Counted from the stretch's first letter, positions 1 to 11,679 are shown. The stretch is 64,000 nt of DNA from Siphonodentalium dalli (GCA_032622095.1 CP136064.1:430001-494000); one strand, 5' to 3'. Notes: generated by a model from the letters alone, not told the origin. Translations and numbers: made by a program.

Positions 1-229
1 TTTAAGGGGTATCTGCTATAGACTGGTTTCATGGTGGAGTACGGTTGGATATTTTCAATTTGGCGCATGTTTCTCCATACCGCGCCATGTCAAATCTGGC
101 CATATCCGAATCGGGTTGTCATTTACAATGACTACAGAAAATAAATATCTTCATGTTGGAAAGCAAATGTATGTTTAAAGGAACAGATGTATCTCAACTT
201 AAAGGGACATAAGTAACACAGTCACCAAC
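1..229 (+). repeat. Mosaic monomer A (E start, H end), closing the preceding HOR unit
   Basis: The 5' part carries the class E allele TTTCATGG at phase 28-35 and CTCCATAC. The 3' part carries the class H alleles CTACAG and GGAAAG. The switch lies between about phase 75 and 133. The same mosaic recurs at 12367, 14657, 17634, 20611 and 24962, so it arose once and was then amplified. The next monomer is class B, as expected after an H-type end. Confidence 0.8.
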
Positions 230-458
230 TTAAAGGGGTATCTGCTATAGACTGGTTCCATGGTGGAGTACGGTTGGATATTTTCAATTTGGCGCATGTT
301 TCTCCATACCGCGCCATGTCAAATCTGGCCATATCCGAATCGGGTTGTTATTTACAATGACTGCAGAAAATATATATCTTCATGGTGGAATGCAAATGTA
401 TGTTTAAAGGAACAGATGTATCTCAACTTAAAGGGACATAAGTAACACAGTCACCAAC
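230..458 (+). repeat. Reference monomer (class B) with internal motif map
   Basis: This monomer shows the internal layout shared by all copies: NcoI-like CCATGG at 258-263, TTTGGCGC at 288-295, a CCGA-A-TCGG dyad at 335-343, CTGCAG at 361-366, an AT-rich stretch at 367-379, ATGCAAAT at 390-397, and three TTAAAGGRR motifs at 404, 428 and 459 (the last is the start of the next monomer). The class B allele is GTTATT instead of GTCATT at 347-352. Class B monomers open nearly every HOR unit in the plus-strand array. Confidence 0.9.
260..445 (+). other. Recurrent 61-codon open frame inside the monomer (probably not a gene)
   Basis: This is a representative of more than 100 copies in the window. 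The frame runs from the ATG at phase 31 to TAA at phase 214-216 and predicts a Trp/Tyr/Cys-rich 61-residue peptide beginning MVEYGW and ending LKGHK. I recognise no domain, signal peptide or family. The frame is open only where phase 141-143 is not TAA; classes with ATAAAT there (A, C, G, H, J-N, P, Q) are broken. Because 229 = 3x76+1, the frame shifts at every monomer and cannot read through. Residue changes among copies (M/L at 13, C/W at 42, E/K at 50) simply follow the monomer class. Presence in every suitable monomer is expected of a satellite and does not show translation. Confidence 0.75.
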
Positions 459-2748
459 TTAAAGGGGTATCTGCTATAGACTGGTTCCATGGTGGAGTAC
501 GGTTGGATATTTTCAATTTGTCGCATGTTTCTCCCTACCGCGCCATGTCAAATCTGGCCATATCCGAATCGGGTTGTCATTTACAATGACTACAGAAAAT
601 AAATATCTTCATGTTGGAATGCAAATGTATGTTTAAAGGAACAGATGTATCTCAACTTAAAGGGACATAAGTAACACAGTCACCAACTTTAAGGGGTATC
701 TGCTATAGACTGGTTCCATGGTGGAGTATGGTTGGATATTTTCAATTTGGCGCTTGTTTCTCCATACCGCGCCATGTCAAATCTGGCCATATCCGAATCG
801 GGTTGTCATTTACAATGACTGCAGAAAATATATATCTTCATGGTGGAATGCAAATGTATGTTTAAAGGAACAGATGTATCTCAACTTAAAGGGACATAAG
901 TAACACAGTCACCAACTTTAAGGGGTATCTGCTATAGACTGGTTTCATGGTGGAGTACGGTTGGATATTTTCAATTTGGCGCATGTTTCTCCATACCGCG
1001 CCATGTCAAATCTGGCCATATCCGAATCGGGTTGTCATTTACAATGACTGCAGAAAATATATATCTTCATGTTGGAATGCAAATGTATGTTTAAAGGAAC
1101 AGATGTATCTCAACTTAAAGGGACATAAGTAACACAGTCACCAACTTTAAGGGGTATCTGCTATAGACTGGTTCCATGGTGGAGTACGGTTGGATATTTT
1201 CTATTTGGCGCATGTTTCTCCATACCGCGCCATGTCAAATCTGGCCATATCCGAATCGGGTTGTCATTTACAATGACTGCAGAAAATATATATCTTCATG
1301 TTGGAATGCAAATGTATGTTTAAAGAAACAGATGTATCTCAACTTAAAGGGACATAAGTAACACAGTCACCAACTTTAAGGGGTATCTGCTATAGACTGG
1401 TTCCATGGTGGAGTACTGTTGGATATTTTCAATTTGGCGCATGTTTCTCCATACCGCGCCATGTCAAATCTGGCCATATCCGAATCGGGTTGTCATTTAC
1501 AATGACTACAGAAAATAAATATCTTCATGTTGGAATGCAAATGTATGTTTAAAGGAACACATGTATCTCAACTTAAAGGGACATAAGTAACACAGTCACC
1601 AACTTTAAGGGGTATCTGCTATAGACTGGTTCCATGGTGGAGTACGGTTGGATATTTTCAATTTGGCGCATGTTTTTCCATACCGCGCCATGTCAAATCT
1701 GGCCATATCCGAATCGGGTTGTCATTTACAATGACTACAGAAAATAAATATCTTCATGTTGGAAAGCAAATGTATGTTTAAAGGAACAGATGTATCTCAA
1801 CTTAAAGGGAAATAAGTAACACAGTCACCAACTTAAAGGGGTATCTGCTATAGACTGGTTCCATGGTGGAGTACGGCTGGATATTTTCAATTTGGCGCAT
1901 GTTTCTCCATACCGCGCCATGTCAAATCTGGCCATATCCGAATCGGGTTGTCATTTACAATGACTGCAGAAAATATATATCTTCATGTTGGAATGCAAAT
2001 GTATGTTTAAAGGAACAGATGTATCTCAACTTAAAGGGACATAAGTAACACAGTCACCAACTTTAAGGGGTATCTGCTATAGACTGGTTACATGATGGAG
2101 TACGGTTGGATATTTTCTATTTGGCGCATGTTTCTCCATACCGCGCCATGTCAAATCTGGCCATATCCGAATCGGGTTGTCATTTACAATGACTACAGAA
2201 AATAAATATCTTCATGTTGGAATGCAAATGTATGTTTAAAGAAACAGATGTATCTCAACTTAAAGGGACATAAGTAACACAGTCACCAACTTTAAGGGGT
2301 ATCTGCTATAGACTGGTTCCATGGTGGAGTACTGTTGGATATTTTCAATTTGGCGCATGTTTCTCCATACCGCGCCATGTCAAATCTGGCCATATCCGAA
2401 TCGGGTAGTCATTTACAATGACTACAGAAAATAAATATCTTCATGTTGGAATGCAAATGTATGTTTAAAGGAACACATGTATCTCAACTTAAAGGGACAT
2501 AAGTAACACAGTCACCAACTTTAAGGGGTATCTGCTATAGAATGGTTCCATGGTGGAGTACGGTTGGATATTTTCAATTTGGCGCATGTTTTTCCATACC
2601 GCGCCATGTCAAATCTGGCCATATCCGAATCGGGTTGTCATTTACAATGACTACAGAAAATAAATATCTTCATGTTGGAAAGCAAATGTATGTTTAAAGG
2701 AACAGATGTATCTCAACTTAAAGGGACATAAGTAACACAGTCACCAAC

Positions 2749-4122
2749 TTAAAGGGGTATCTGCTATAGACTGGTTCCATGGTGGAGTACGGTTGGATAT
2801 TTTCAATTTGGCGCATGTTTCTCCATACCGCGCCATGTCAAATCTGGCCATATCCGAATCGGGTTGTTATTTACAATGACTGCAGAAAATATATATCTTC
2901 ATGGTGGAATGCAAATGTATGTTTAAAGGAACAGATGTATCTCAACTTAAAGGGACATAAGTAACACAGTCACCAACTTAAAGGGGTATCTGCTATAGAC
3001 TGGTTCCATGGTGGAGTACGGTTGGATATTTTCAATTTGGCGCATGTTTCTCCCTACCGCGCCATGTCAAATCTGGCGATATCCGAATCGGGTTGTCATT
3101 TACAATGACTACAGAAAATAAATATCTTCATGTTGGAATGCAAATGTATGTTTAAAGGAACAGATGTATCTCAACTTAAAGGGACATAAGTAACACAGTC
3201 ACCAACTTTAAGGGGTATCTGCTATAGACTGGTTCCATGGTGGAGTACGGTTGGATATTTTCAATTTGGCGCTTGTTTCTCCATACCGCGCCATGTCAAA
3301 TCTGGCCATATCCGAATCGGGTTGTCATTTACAATGACTGCAGAAAATATATATCTTCATGGTGGAATGCAAATGTATGTTTAAAGGAACAGATGTATCT
3401 CAACTTAAAGGGACATAAGTAACACAGTCACCAACTTTAAGGGGTATCTGCTATAGACTGGTTTCATGGTGGAGTACGGTTGGATATTTTCAATTTGGCG
3501 CATGTTTCTCCATACCGCGCCATGTCAAATCTGGCCATATCCGAATCGGGTTGTCATTTACAATGACTGCAGAAAATATATATCTTCATGTTGGAATGCA
3601 AATGTATGTTTAAAGGAACAGATGTATCTCAACTTAAAGGGACATAAGTAACACAGTCACCAACTTTAAGGGGTATCTGCTATAGACTGGTTCCATGGTG
3701 GAGTACGGTTGGATATTTTCTATTTGGCGCATGTTTCTCCATACCGCGCCATGTCAAATCTGGCCATATCCGAATCGGGTTGTCATTTACAATGACTGCA
3801 GAAAATATATATCTTCATGTTGGAATGCAAATGTATGTTTAAAGGAACAGATGTATCTCAACTTAAAGGGACATAAGTAACACAGTCACCAACTTTAAGG
3901 GGTATCTGCTATAGACTGGTTCCATGGTGGAGTACGGTTGGATATTTTCAATTTGTCGCATGTTTCTCCATACCGCGCCATGTCAAATCTGGCCATATCC
4001 GAATCGGGTTGTCATTTACAATGACTACAGAAAATAAATATCTTCATGTTGGAAAGCAAATGTATGTTTAAAGGAACAGATGTATCTCAACTTAAAGGGA
4101 CATAAGTAACACAGTCACCAAC
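2749..4122 (+). repeat. Short HOR unit of 6 monomers: B C' D E F' mosaic-H
   Basis: The unit starts with B and closes with a GGAAAG monomer after only six repeats. It looks like a deletion derivative of the longer units, in which F' has been joined to an H-type end through the mosaic at 3894-4122. Confidence 0.8.
3894..4122 (+). repeat. Mosaic monomer joining F' to B
   Basis: It carries GTCGC (seen in class C) and CTCCATAC in the first third, then CTACAG and GGAAAG (class H) in the last third, and a TTTAAGG start unlike class C. This combination appears nowhere else I noticed, so it is probably a private crossover product. Confidence 0.65.
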
Positions 4123-6641
4123 TTAAAGGGGTATCTGCTATAGACTGGTTCCATGGTGGAGTACGGTTGGATATTTTCAATTTGGCGCATGTTTCTCCAT
4201 ACCGCGCCATGTCAAATCTGGCCATATCCGAATCGGGTTGTTATTTACAATGACTGCAGAAAATATATATCTTCATGGTGGAATGCAAATGTATGTTTAA
4301 AGGAACAGATGTATCTCAACTTAAAGGGACATAAGTAACACAGTCACCAACTTAAAGGGGTATCTGCTATAGACTGGTTCCATGGTGGAGTACGGTTGGA
4401 TATTTTCAATTTGTCGCATGTTTCTCCCTACCGCGCCATGTCAAATCTGGCCATATCCGAATCGGGTTGTCATTTACAATGACTACAGAAAATAAATATC
4501 TTCATGTTGGAATGCAAATGTATGTTTAAAGGAACAGATGTATCTCAACTTAAAGGGACATAAGTAACACAGTCACCAACTTTAAGGGGTATCTGCTATA
4601 GACTGGTTCCATGGTGGAGTACGGTTGGATATTTTCAATTTGGCGCTTGTTTCTCCATACCGCGCCATGTCAAATCTGGCCATATCCGAATCGGGTTGTC
4701 ATTTACAATGACTGCAGAAAATATATATCTTCATGGTGGAATGCAAATGTATGTTTAAAGGAACAGATGTATCTCAACTTAAAGGGACATAAGTAACACA
4801 GTCACCAACTTTAAGGGGTATCTGCTATAGACTGGTTTCATGGTGGAGTACGGTTGGATATTTTCAATTTGGCGCATGTTTCTCCATACCGCGCCATGTC
4901 AAATCTGGCCATATCCGAATCGGGTTGTCATTTACAATGACTGCAGAAAATATATATCTTCATGTTGGAATGCAAATGTATGTTTAAAGGAACAGATGTA
5001 TCTCAACTTAAAGGGACATAAGTAACACAGTCACCAACTTTAAGGGGTATCTGCTATAGACTGGTTCCATGGTGGAGTACGGTTGGATATTTTCTATTTG
5101 GCGCATGTTTCTCCATACCGCGCCATGTCAAATCTGGCCATATCCGAATCGGGTTGTCATTTACAATGACTGCAGAAAATATATATCTTCATGTTGGAAT
5201 GCAAATGTATGTTTAAAGAAACAGATGTATCTCAACTTAAAGGGACATAAGTAACACAGTCACCAACTTTAAGGGGTATCTGCTATAGACTGGTTCCATG
5301 GTGGAGTACTGTTGGATATTTTCAATTTGGCGCATGTTTCTCCATACCGCGCCATGTCAAATCTGGCCATATCCGAATCGGGTTGTCATTTACAATGACT
5401 ACAGAAAATAAATATCTTCATGTTGGAATGCAAATGTATGTTTAAAGGAACACATGTATCTCAACTTAAAGGGACATAAGTAACACAGTCACCAACTTTA
5501 AGGGGTATCTGCTATAGACTGGTTCCATGGTGGAGTACGGTTGGATATTTTCAATTTGGCGCATGTTTTTCCATACCGCGCCATGTCAAATCTGGCCATA
5601 TCCGAATCGGGTTGTCATTTACAATGACTACAGAAAATAAATATCTTCATGTTGGAAAGCAAATGTATGTTTAAAGGAACAGATGTATCTCAACTTAAAG
5701 GGACATAAGTAACACAGTCACCAACTTAAAGGGGTATCTGCTATAGACTGGTTCCATGGTGGAGTACGGCTGGATATTTTCAATTTGGCGCATGTTTCTC
5801 CATACCGCGCCATGTCAAATCTGGCCATATCCGAATCGGGTTGTCATTTACAATGACTGCAGAAAATATATATCTTCATGTTGGAATGCAAATGTATGTT
5901 TAAAGGAACAGATGTATCTCAACTTAAAGGGACATAAGTAACACAGTCACCAACTTTAAGGGGTATCTGCTATAGACTGGTTACATGATGGAGTACGGTT
6001 GGATATTTTCTATTTGGCGCATGTTTCTCCATACCGCGCCATGTCAAATCTGGCCATATCCGAATCGGGTTGTCATTTACAATGACTACAGAAAATAAAT
6101 ATCTTCATGTTGGAATGCAAATGTATGTTTAAAGAAACAGATGTATCTCAACTTAAAGGGACATAAGTAACACAGTCACCAACTTTAAGGGGTATCTGCT
6201 ATAGACTGGTTCCATGGTGGAGTACTGTTGGATATTTTCAATTTGGCGCATGTTTCTCCATACCGCGCCATGTCAAATCTGGCCATATCCGAATCGGGTA
6301 GTCATTTACAATGACTACAGAAAATAAATATCTTCATGTTGGAATGCAAATGTATGTTTAAAGGAACACATGTATCTCAACTTAAAGGGACATAAGTAAC
6401 ACAGTCACCAACTTTAAGGGGTATCTGCTATAGAATGGTTCCATGGTGGAGTACGGTTGGATATTTTCAATTTGGCGCATGTTTTTCCATACCGCGCCAT
6501 GTCAAATCTGGCCATATCCGAATCGGGTTGTCATTTACAATGACTACAGAAAATAAATATCTTCATGTTGGAAAGCAAATGTATGTTTAAAGGAACAGAT
6601 GTATCTCAACTTAAAGGGACATAAGTAACACAGTCACCAAC
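4123..6641 (+). repeat. HOR unit of 11 monomers: B C D E F G H I J K H (second copy)
   Basis: This is the same order as 230-2748, including the rare CATGATGG in J (near 5985) and AGAATGG in the closing H (near 6433). It belongs to the 17-monomer duplication. Confidence 0.85.
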
Positions 6642-9160
6642 TTAAAGGGGTATCTGCTATAGACTGGTTCCATGGTGGAGTACGGTTGGATATTTTCAAT
6701 TTGGCGCATGTTTCTCCATACCGCGCCATGTCAAATCTGGCCATATCCGAATCGGGTTGTTATTTACAATGACTGCAGAAAATATATATCTTCATGGTGG
6801 AATGCAAATGTATGTTTAAAGGAACAGATGTATCTCAACTTAAAGGGACATAAGTAACACAGTCACCAACTTAAAGGGGTATCTGCTATAGACTGGTTCC
6901 ATGGTGGAGTACGGTTGGATATTTTCAATTTGGCGCATGTTTCTCCCTACCGCGCCATGTCAAATCTGGCCATATCCGAATCGGGTTGTCATTTACAATG
7001 ACTACAGAAAATAAATATCTTCATGTTGGAATGCAAATGTATGTTTAAAGGAACAGATGTATCTCAACTTAAAGGGACATAAGTAACACAGTCACCAACT
7101 TTAAGGGGTATCTGCTATAGACTGGTTCCATGGTGGAGTACGGTTGGATATTTTCAATTTGGCGCTTGTTTCTCCATACCGCGCCATGTCAAATCTGGCC
7201 ATATCCGAATCGGGTTGTCATTTACAATGACTGCAGAAAATATATATCTTCATGGTGGAATGCAAATGTATGTTTAAAGGAACAGATGTATCTCAACTTA
7301 AAGGGACATAAGTAACACAGTCACCAACTTTAAGGGGTATCTGCTATAGACTGGTTTCATGGTGGAGTACGGTTGGATATTTTCAATTTGGCGCATGTTT
7401 CTCCATACCGCGCCATGTCAAATCTGGCCATATCCGAATCGGGTTGTCATTTACAATGACTGCAGAAAATATATATCTTCATGTTGGAATGCAAATGTAT
7501 GTTTAAAGGAACAGATGTATCTCAACTTAAAGGGACATAAGTAACACAGTCACCAACTTTAAGGGGTATCTGCTATAGACTGGTTCCATGGTGGAGTACG
7601 GTTGGATATTTTCTATTTGGCGCATGTTTCTCCATACCGCGCCATGTCAAATCTGGCCATATCCGAATCGGGTTGTCATTTACAATGACTGCAGAAAATA
7701 TATATCTTCATGTTGGAATGCAAATGTATGTTTAAAGGAACAGATGTATCTCAACTTAAAGGGACATAAGTAACACAGTCACCAACTTTAAGGGGTATCT
7801 GCTATAGACTGGTTCCATGGTGGAGTACGGTTGGATATTTTCAATTTGGCGCATGTTTCTCCCTACCGCGCCATGTCAGATCTGGCCATATCCGAATCGG
7901 GTTGTCATTTACAATGACTGCAGAAAATAAATATCTTCATGTTGGAATGCAAATGTATGTTTAAAGGAACAGATGTATCTCAACTTAAAGGGACATAAGT
8001 AACACAGTCACCAACTTAAAGAGGTGTCTGATTTAGACTGGTTCCATGGTGGAGTACGGTTGGATATTTTCTATTTGGCGCATGTTTCTCCATACCGCGC
8101 CATGTCAAATCTGGCCATATCCGAATCGGGTTGTCATTTACAATGACTACAGAAAATAAATATCTTCATGTTGGAATGCAAATGTATGTTTAAAGAAACA
8201 GATGTATCTCAACTTAAAGGGACATAAGTAACACAGTCACCAACTTTAAGGGGTATCTGCTATAGACTGGTTCCATGGTGGAGTACGGTTGGATATTTTC
8301 TATTTGGCGCATGTTTCTCCATACCGCGCCATGTCAAATCTGGCCATATCCGAATCGGGTTGTCATTTACAATGACTACAGAAAATAAATATCTTCATGG
8401 TGGAATGCAAATGTATGTTTAAAGGAACAGATGTATCTCAACTTAAAGGGACATAAGTAACACAGTCATTAACTTTAAGGGGTATCTGCTATAGACTGGT
8501 TCCATGGTGGAGTACGGTTGGATATTTTCAATTTGGCGCATGTTTCTCCATACCGCGCCATGTCAAATCTGGCCATATCCGAATCGGGTTGTCATTTACA
8601 ATGACTGCAGAAAATAATTATCTTCATTTTGGAATGCAAATGTATGTTTAAAGGAACAGATGTATCTCAACTTAAAGGGACATAAGTAACACAGTCACCA
8701 ACTTAAAGAGGTGTCTGATTTAGACTGGTTCCATGGTGGAGTACGGTTGGATATTTTCTATTTGGCGCATGTTTCTCCATACCGCGCCATGTCAAATCTG
8801 GCCATATCCGAATCGGGTTGTCATTTACAATGACTACAGAAAATAAATATCTTCATGTTGGAATGCAAATGTATGTTTAAAGGAACACATGTATCTCAAC
8901 TTAAAGGGACATAAGTAACACAGTCACCAACTTTAAGGGGTATCTGCTATAGACTGGTTCCATGGTGGAGTACGGTTGGATATTTTCAATTTGGCGCATG
9001 TTTTTCCATACCGCGCCATGTCAAATCTGGCCATATCCGAATCGGGTTGTCATTTACAATGACTACAGAAAATAAATATCTTCATGTTGGAAAGCAAATG
9101 TATGTTTAAAGGAACAGATGTATCTCAACTTAAAGGGACATAAGTAACACAGTCACCAAC
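6642..9160 (+). repeat. HOR unit of 11 monomers: B C' D E F' L M N O P H
   Basis: This is the first appearance of the L, M, N, O and P classes. Relative to the 12-monomer form at 27710 it lacks Q. The L monomer at 7787-8015 ends like Q because M follows directly, so L and Q are fused here. M and P start with the diverged AGAGGTG block. Confidence 0.85.
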
Positions 9161-11679
9161 TTAAAGGGGTATCTGCTATAGACTGGTTCCATGGTGGAGT
9201 ACGGTTGGATATTTTCAATTTGGCGCATGTTTCTCCATACCGCGCCATGTCAAATCTGGCCATATCCGAATCGGGTTGTTATTTACAATGACTGCAGAAA
9301 ATATATATCTTCATGGTGGAATGCAAATGTATGTTTAAAGGAACAGATGTATCTCAACTTAAAGGGACATAAGTAACACAGTCACCAACTTAAAGGGGTA
9401 TCTGCTATAGACTGGTTCCATGGTGGAGTACGGTTGGATATTTTCAATTTGGCGCATGTTTCTCCCTACCGCGCCATGTCAAATCTGGCCATATCCGAAT
9501 CGGGTTGTCATTTACAATGACTACAGAAAATAAATATCTTCATGTTGGAATGCAAATGTATGTTTAAAGGAACAGATGTATCTCAACTTAAAGGGACATA
9601 AGTAACACAGTCACCAACTTTAAGGGGTATCTGCTATAGACTGGTTCCATGGTGGAGTACGGTTGGATATTTTCAATTTGGCGCTTGTTTCTCCATACCG
9701 CGCCATGTCAAATCTGGCCATATCCGAATCGGGTTGTCATTTACAATGACTGCAGAAAATATATATCTTCATGGTGGAATGCAAATGTATGTTTAAAGGA
9801 ACAGATGTATCTCAACTTAAAGGGACATAAGTAACACAGTCACCAACTTTAAGGGGTATCTGCTATAGACTGGTTTCATGGTGGAGTACGGTTGGATATT
9901 TTCAATTTGGCGCATGTTTCTCCATACCGCGCCATGTCAAATCTGGCCATATCCGAATCGGGTTGTCATTTACAATGACTGCAGAAAATATATATCTTCA
10001 TGTTGGAATGCAAATGTATGTTTAAAGGAACAGATGTATCTCAACTTAAAGGGACATAAGTAACACAGTCACCAAGTTTAAGGGGTATCTGCTATAGACT
10101 GGTTCCATGGTGGAGTACGGTTGGATATTTTCAATTTGGCGCATGTTTCTCCCTACCGCGCCATGTCAGATCTGGCCATATCCGAATCGGGTTGTCATTT
10201 ACAATGACTGCAGAAAATAAATATCTTCATGTTGGAATGCAAATGTATGTTTAAAGGAACAGATGTATCTCAACTTAAAGGGACATAAGTAACACAGTCA
10301 CCAACTTTAAGGGGTATCTGCTATAGACTGGTTACATGGTGGAGTACGGTTGGATATTTTCAATTTTGCGCATGTTTCTCCATACCGCGCCATGTCAAAT
10401 CTGGCCATATCCTAATCGGGTTGTCATTTACAATGACTGCAGAAAATAAATATCTTCATGTTAGAATGCAAATGTATGTTTAAAGGAACAGATGTATCTC
10501 AACTTAAAGGGACATAAGTAACACAGTCACCAACTTAAAGAGGTGTCTGATTTAGACTGGTTCCATGGTGGAGTACGGTTGGATATTTTCTATTTGGCGC
10601 ATGTTTCTCCATACCGCGCCATGTCAAATCTGGCCATATCCGAATCGGGTTGTCATTTACAATGACTACAGAAAATAAATATCTTCATGTTGGAATGCAA
10701 ATGTATGTTTAAAGAAACAGATGTATCTCAACTTAAAGGGACATAAGTAACACAGTCACCAACTTTAAGGGGTATCTGCTATAGACTGGTTCCATGGTGG
10801 AGTACGGTTGGATATTTTCTATTTGGCGCATGTTTCTCCATACCGCGCCATGTCAAATCTGGCCATATCCGAATCGGGTTGTCATTTACAATGACTACAG
10901 AAAATAAATATCTTCATGGTGGAATGCAAATGTATGTTTAAAGGAACAGATGTATCTCAACTTAAAGGGACATAAGTAACACAGTCATTAACTTTAAGGG
11001 GTATCTGCTATAGACTGGTTCCATGGTGGAGTACGGTTGGATATTTTCAATTTGGCGCATGTTTCTCCATACCGCGCCATGTCAAATCTGGCCATATCCG
11101 AATCGGGTTGTCATTTACAATGACTGCAGAAAATAATTATCTTCATTTTGGAATGCAAATGTATGTTTAAAGGAACAGATGTATCTCAACTTAAAGGGAC
11201 ATAAGTAACACAGTCACCAACTTAAAGAGGTGTCTGATTTAGACTGGTTCCATGGTGGAGTACGGTTGGATATTTTCTATTTGGCGCATGTTTCTCCATA
11301 CCGCGCCATGTCAAATCTGGCCATATCCGAATCGGGTTGTCATTTACAATGACTACAGAAAATAAATATCTTCATGTTGGAATGCAAATGTATGTTTAAA
11401 GGAACACATGTATCTCAACTTAAAGGGACATAAGTAACACAGTCACCAACTTTAAGGGGTATCTGCTATAGACTGGTTCCATGGTGGAGTACGGTTGGAT
11501 ATTTTCAATTTGGCGCATGTTTTTCCATACCGCGCCATGTCAAATCTGGCCATATCCGAATCGGGTTGTCATTTACAATGACTACAGAAAATAAATATCT
11601 TCATGTTGGAAAGCAAATGTATGTTTAAAGGAACAGATGTATCTCAACTTAAAGGGACATAAGTAACACAGTCACCAAC
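9161..11679 (+). repeat. HOR unit of 11 monomers: B C' D E L Q M N O P H
   Basis: It is the same length as the preceding unit but a different deletion derivative of the 12-monomer form: it keeps Q (10306-10534, with TTTTGCGC and CCTAATC) and lacks F'. A private change, CCAAGTTTAAGG, sits at the E to L boundary near 10073. Confidence 0.85.

Larger units (their letters stand above)
230..2748 (+). repeat. HOR unit of 11 monomers: B C D E F G H I J K H
   Basis: The unit opens with the GTTATT monomer and closes with the TTTTTCC/GGAAAG monomer. It has an internal H at 1604-1832 that leads into the I monomer. The same 11-monomer order recurs at 4123-6641, and the G-to-K portion recurs in the units at 24275 and 35952. 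Confidence 0.85.
1..3893 (+). repeat. 17-monomer HOR, copy 1
   Basis: Order: A B C D E F G H I J K H B C' D E F'. Rare alleles are shared with copy 2 at a constant offset of 3893 bp: CGGCTGG near 1876, CATGATGG near 2092, GGTAGTC near 2403 and AGAATGG near 2540. I noticed only a handful of differences, for example TATGG at 727-731, AAATAAG near 1810 and GGCGATATC near 3076, plus the first monomer. The block contains two B-to-H units, so it was duplicated as a larger module. Confidence 0.9.
3894..7786 (+). repeat. 17-monomer HOR, copy 2
   Basis: The order matches copy 1 except that the first monomer (3894-4122) is a different mosaic with GTCGC, CTCCATAC and GGAAAG. Homology to copy 1 stops after the F' monomer at 7558-7786, where an L monomer follows instead of an H-type monomer. 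The end of the duplicated module is therefore in phase with the monomer. Confidence 0.9.

Noticed and set aside
331-347. CENP-B box in the monomer
   Set aside because: ATCGGGT resembles the 3' part of the box (ANNCGGG), but the required TTCG upstream is CATA here, and the reverse strand does not fit either.
331-347. tRNA-derived (SINE) origin through an RNA polymerase III B box
   Set aside because: CCGAATCGG and its complement do not fit GWTCRANNC, and no A box at suitable distance was found.
260-445. Treating each 61-codon frame as a real gene in a large tandem gene family
   Set aside because: The frame is present only because the satellite monomer lacks stops in that phase, about half of the monomers have TAA in it, the amino acid changes follow monomer class, and there is no recognisable domain, start context or supporting signal.
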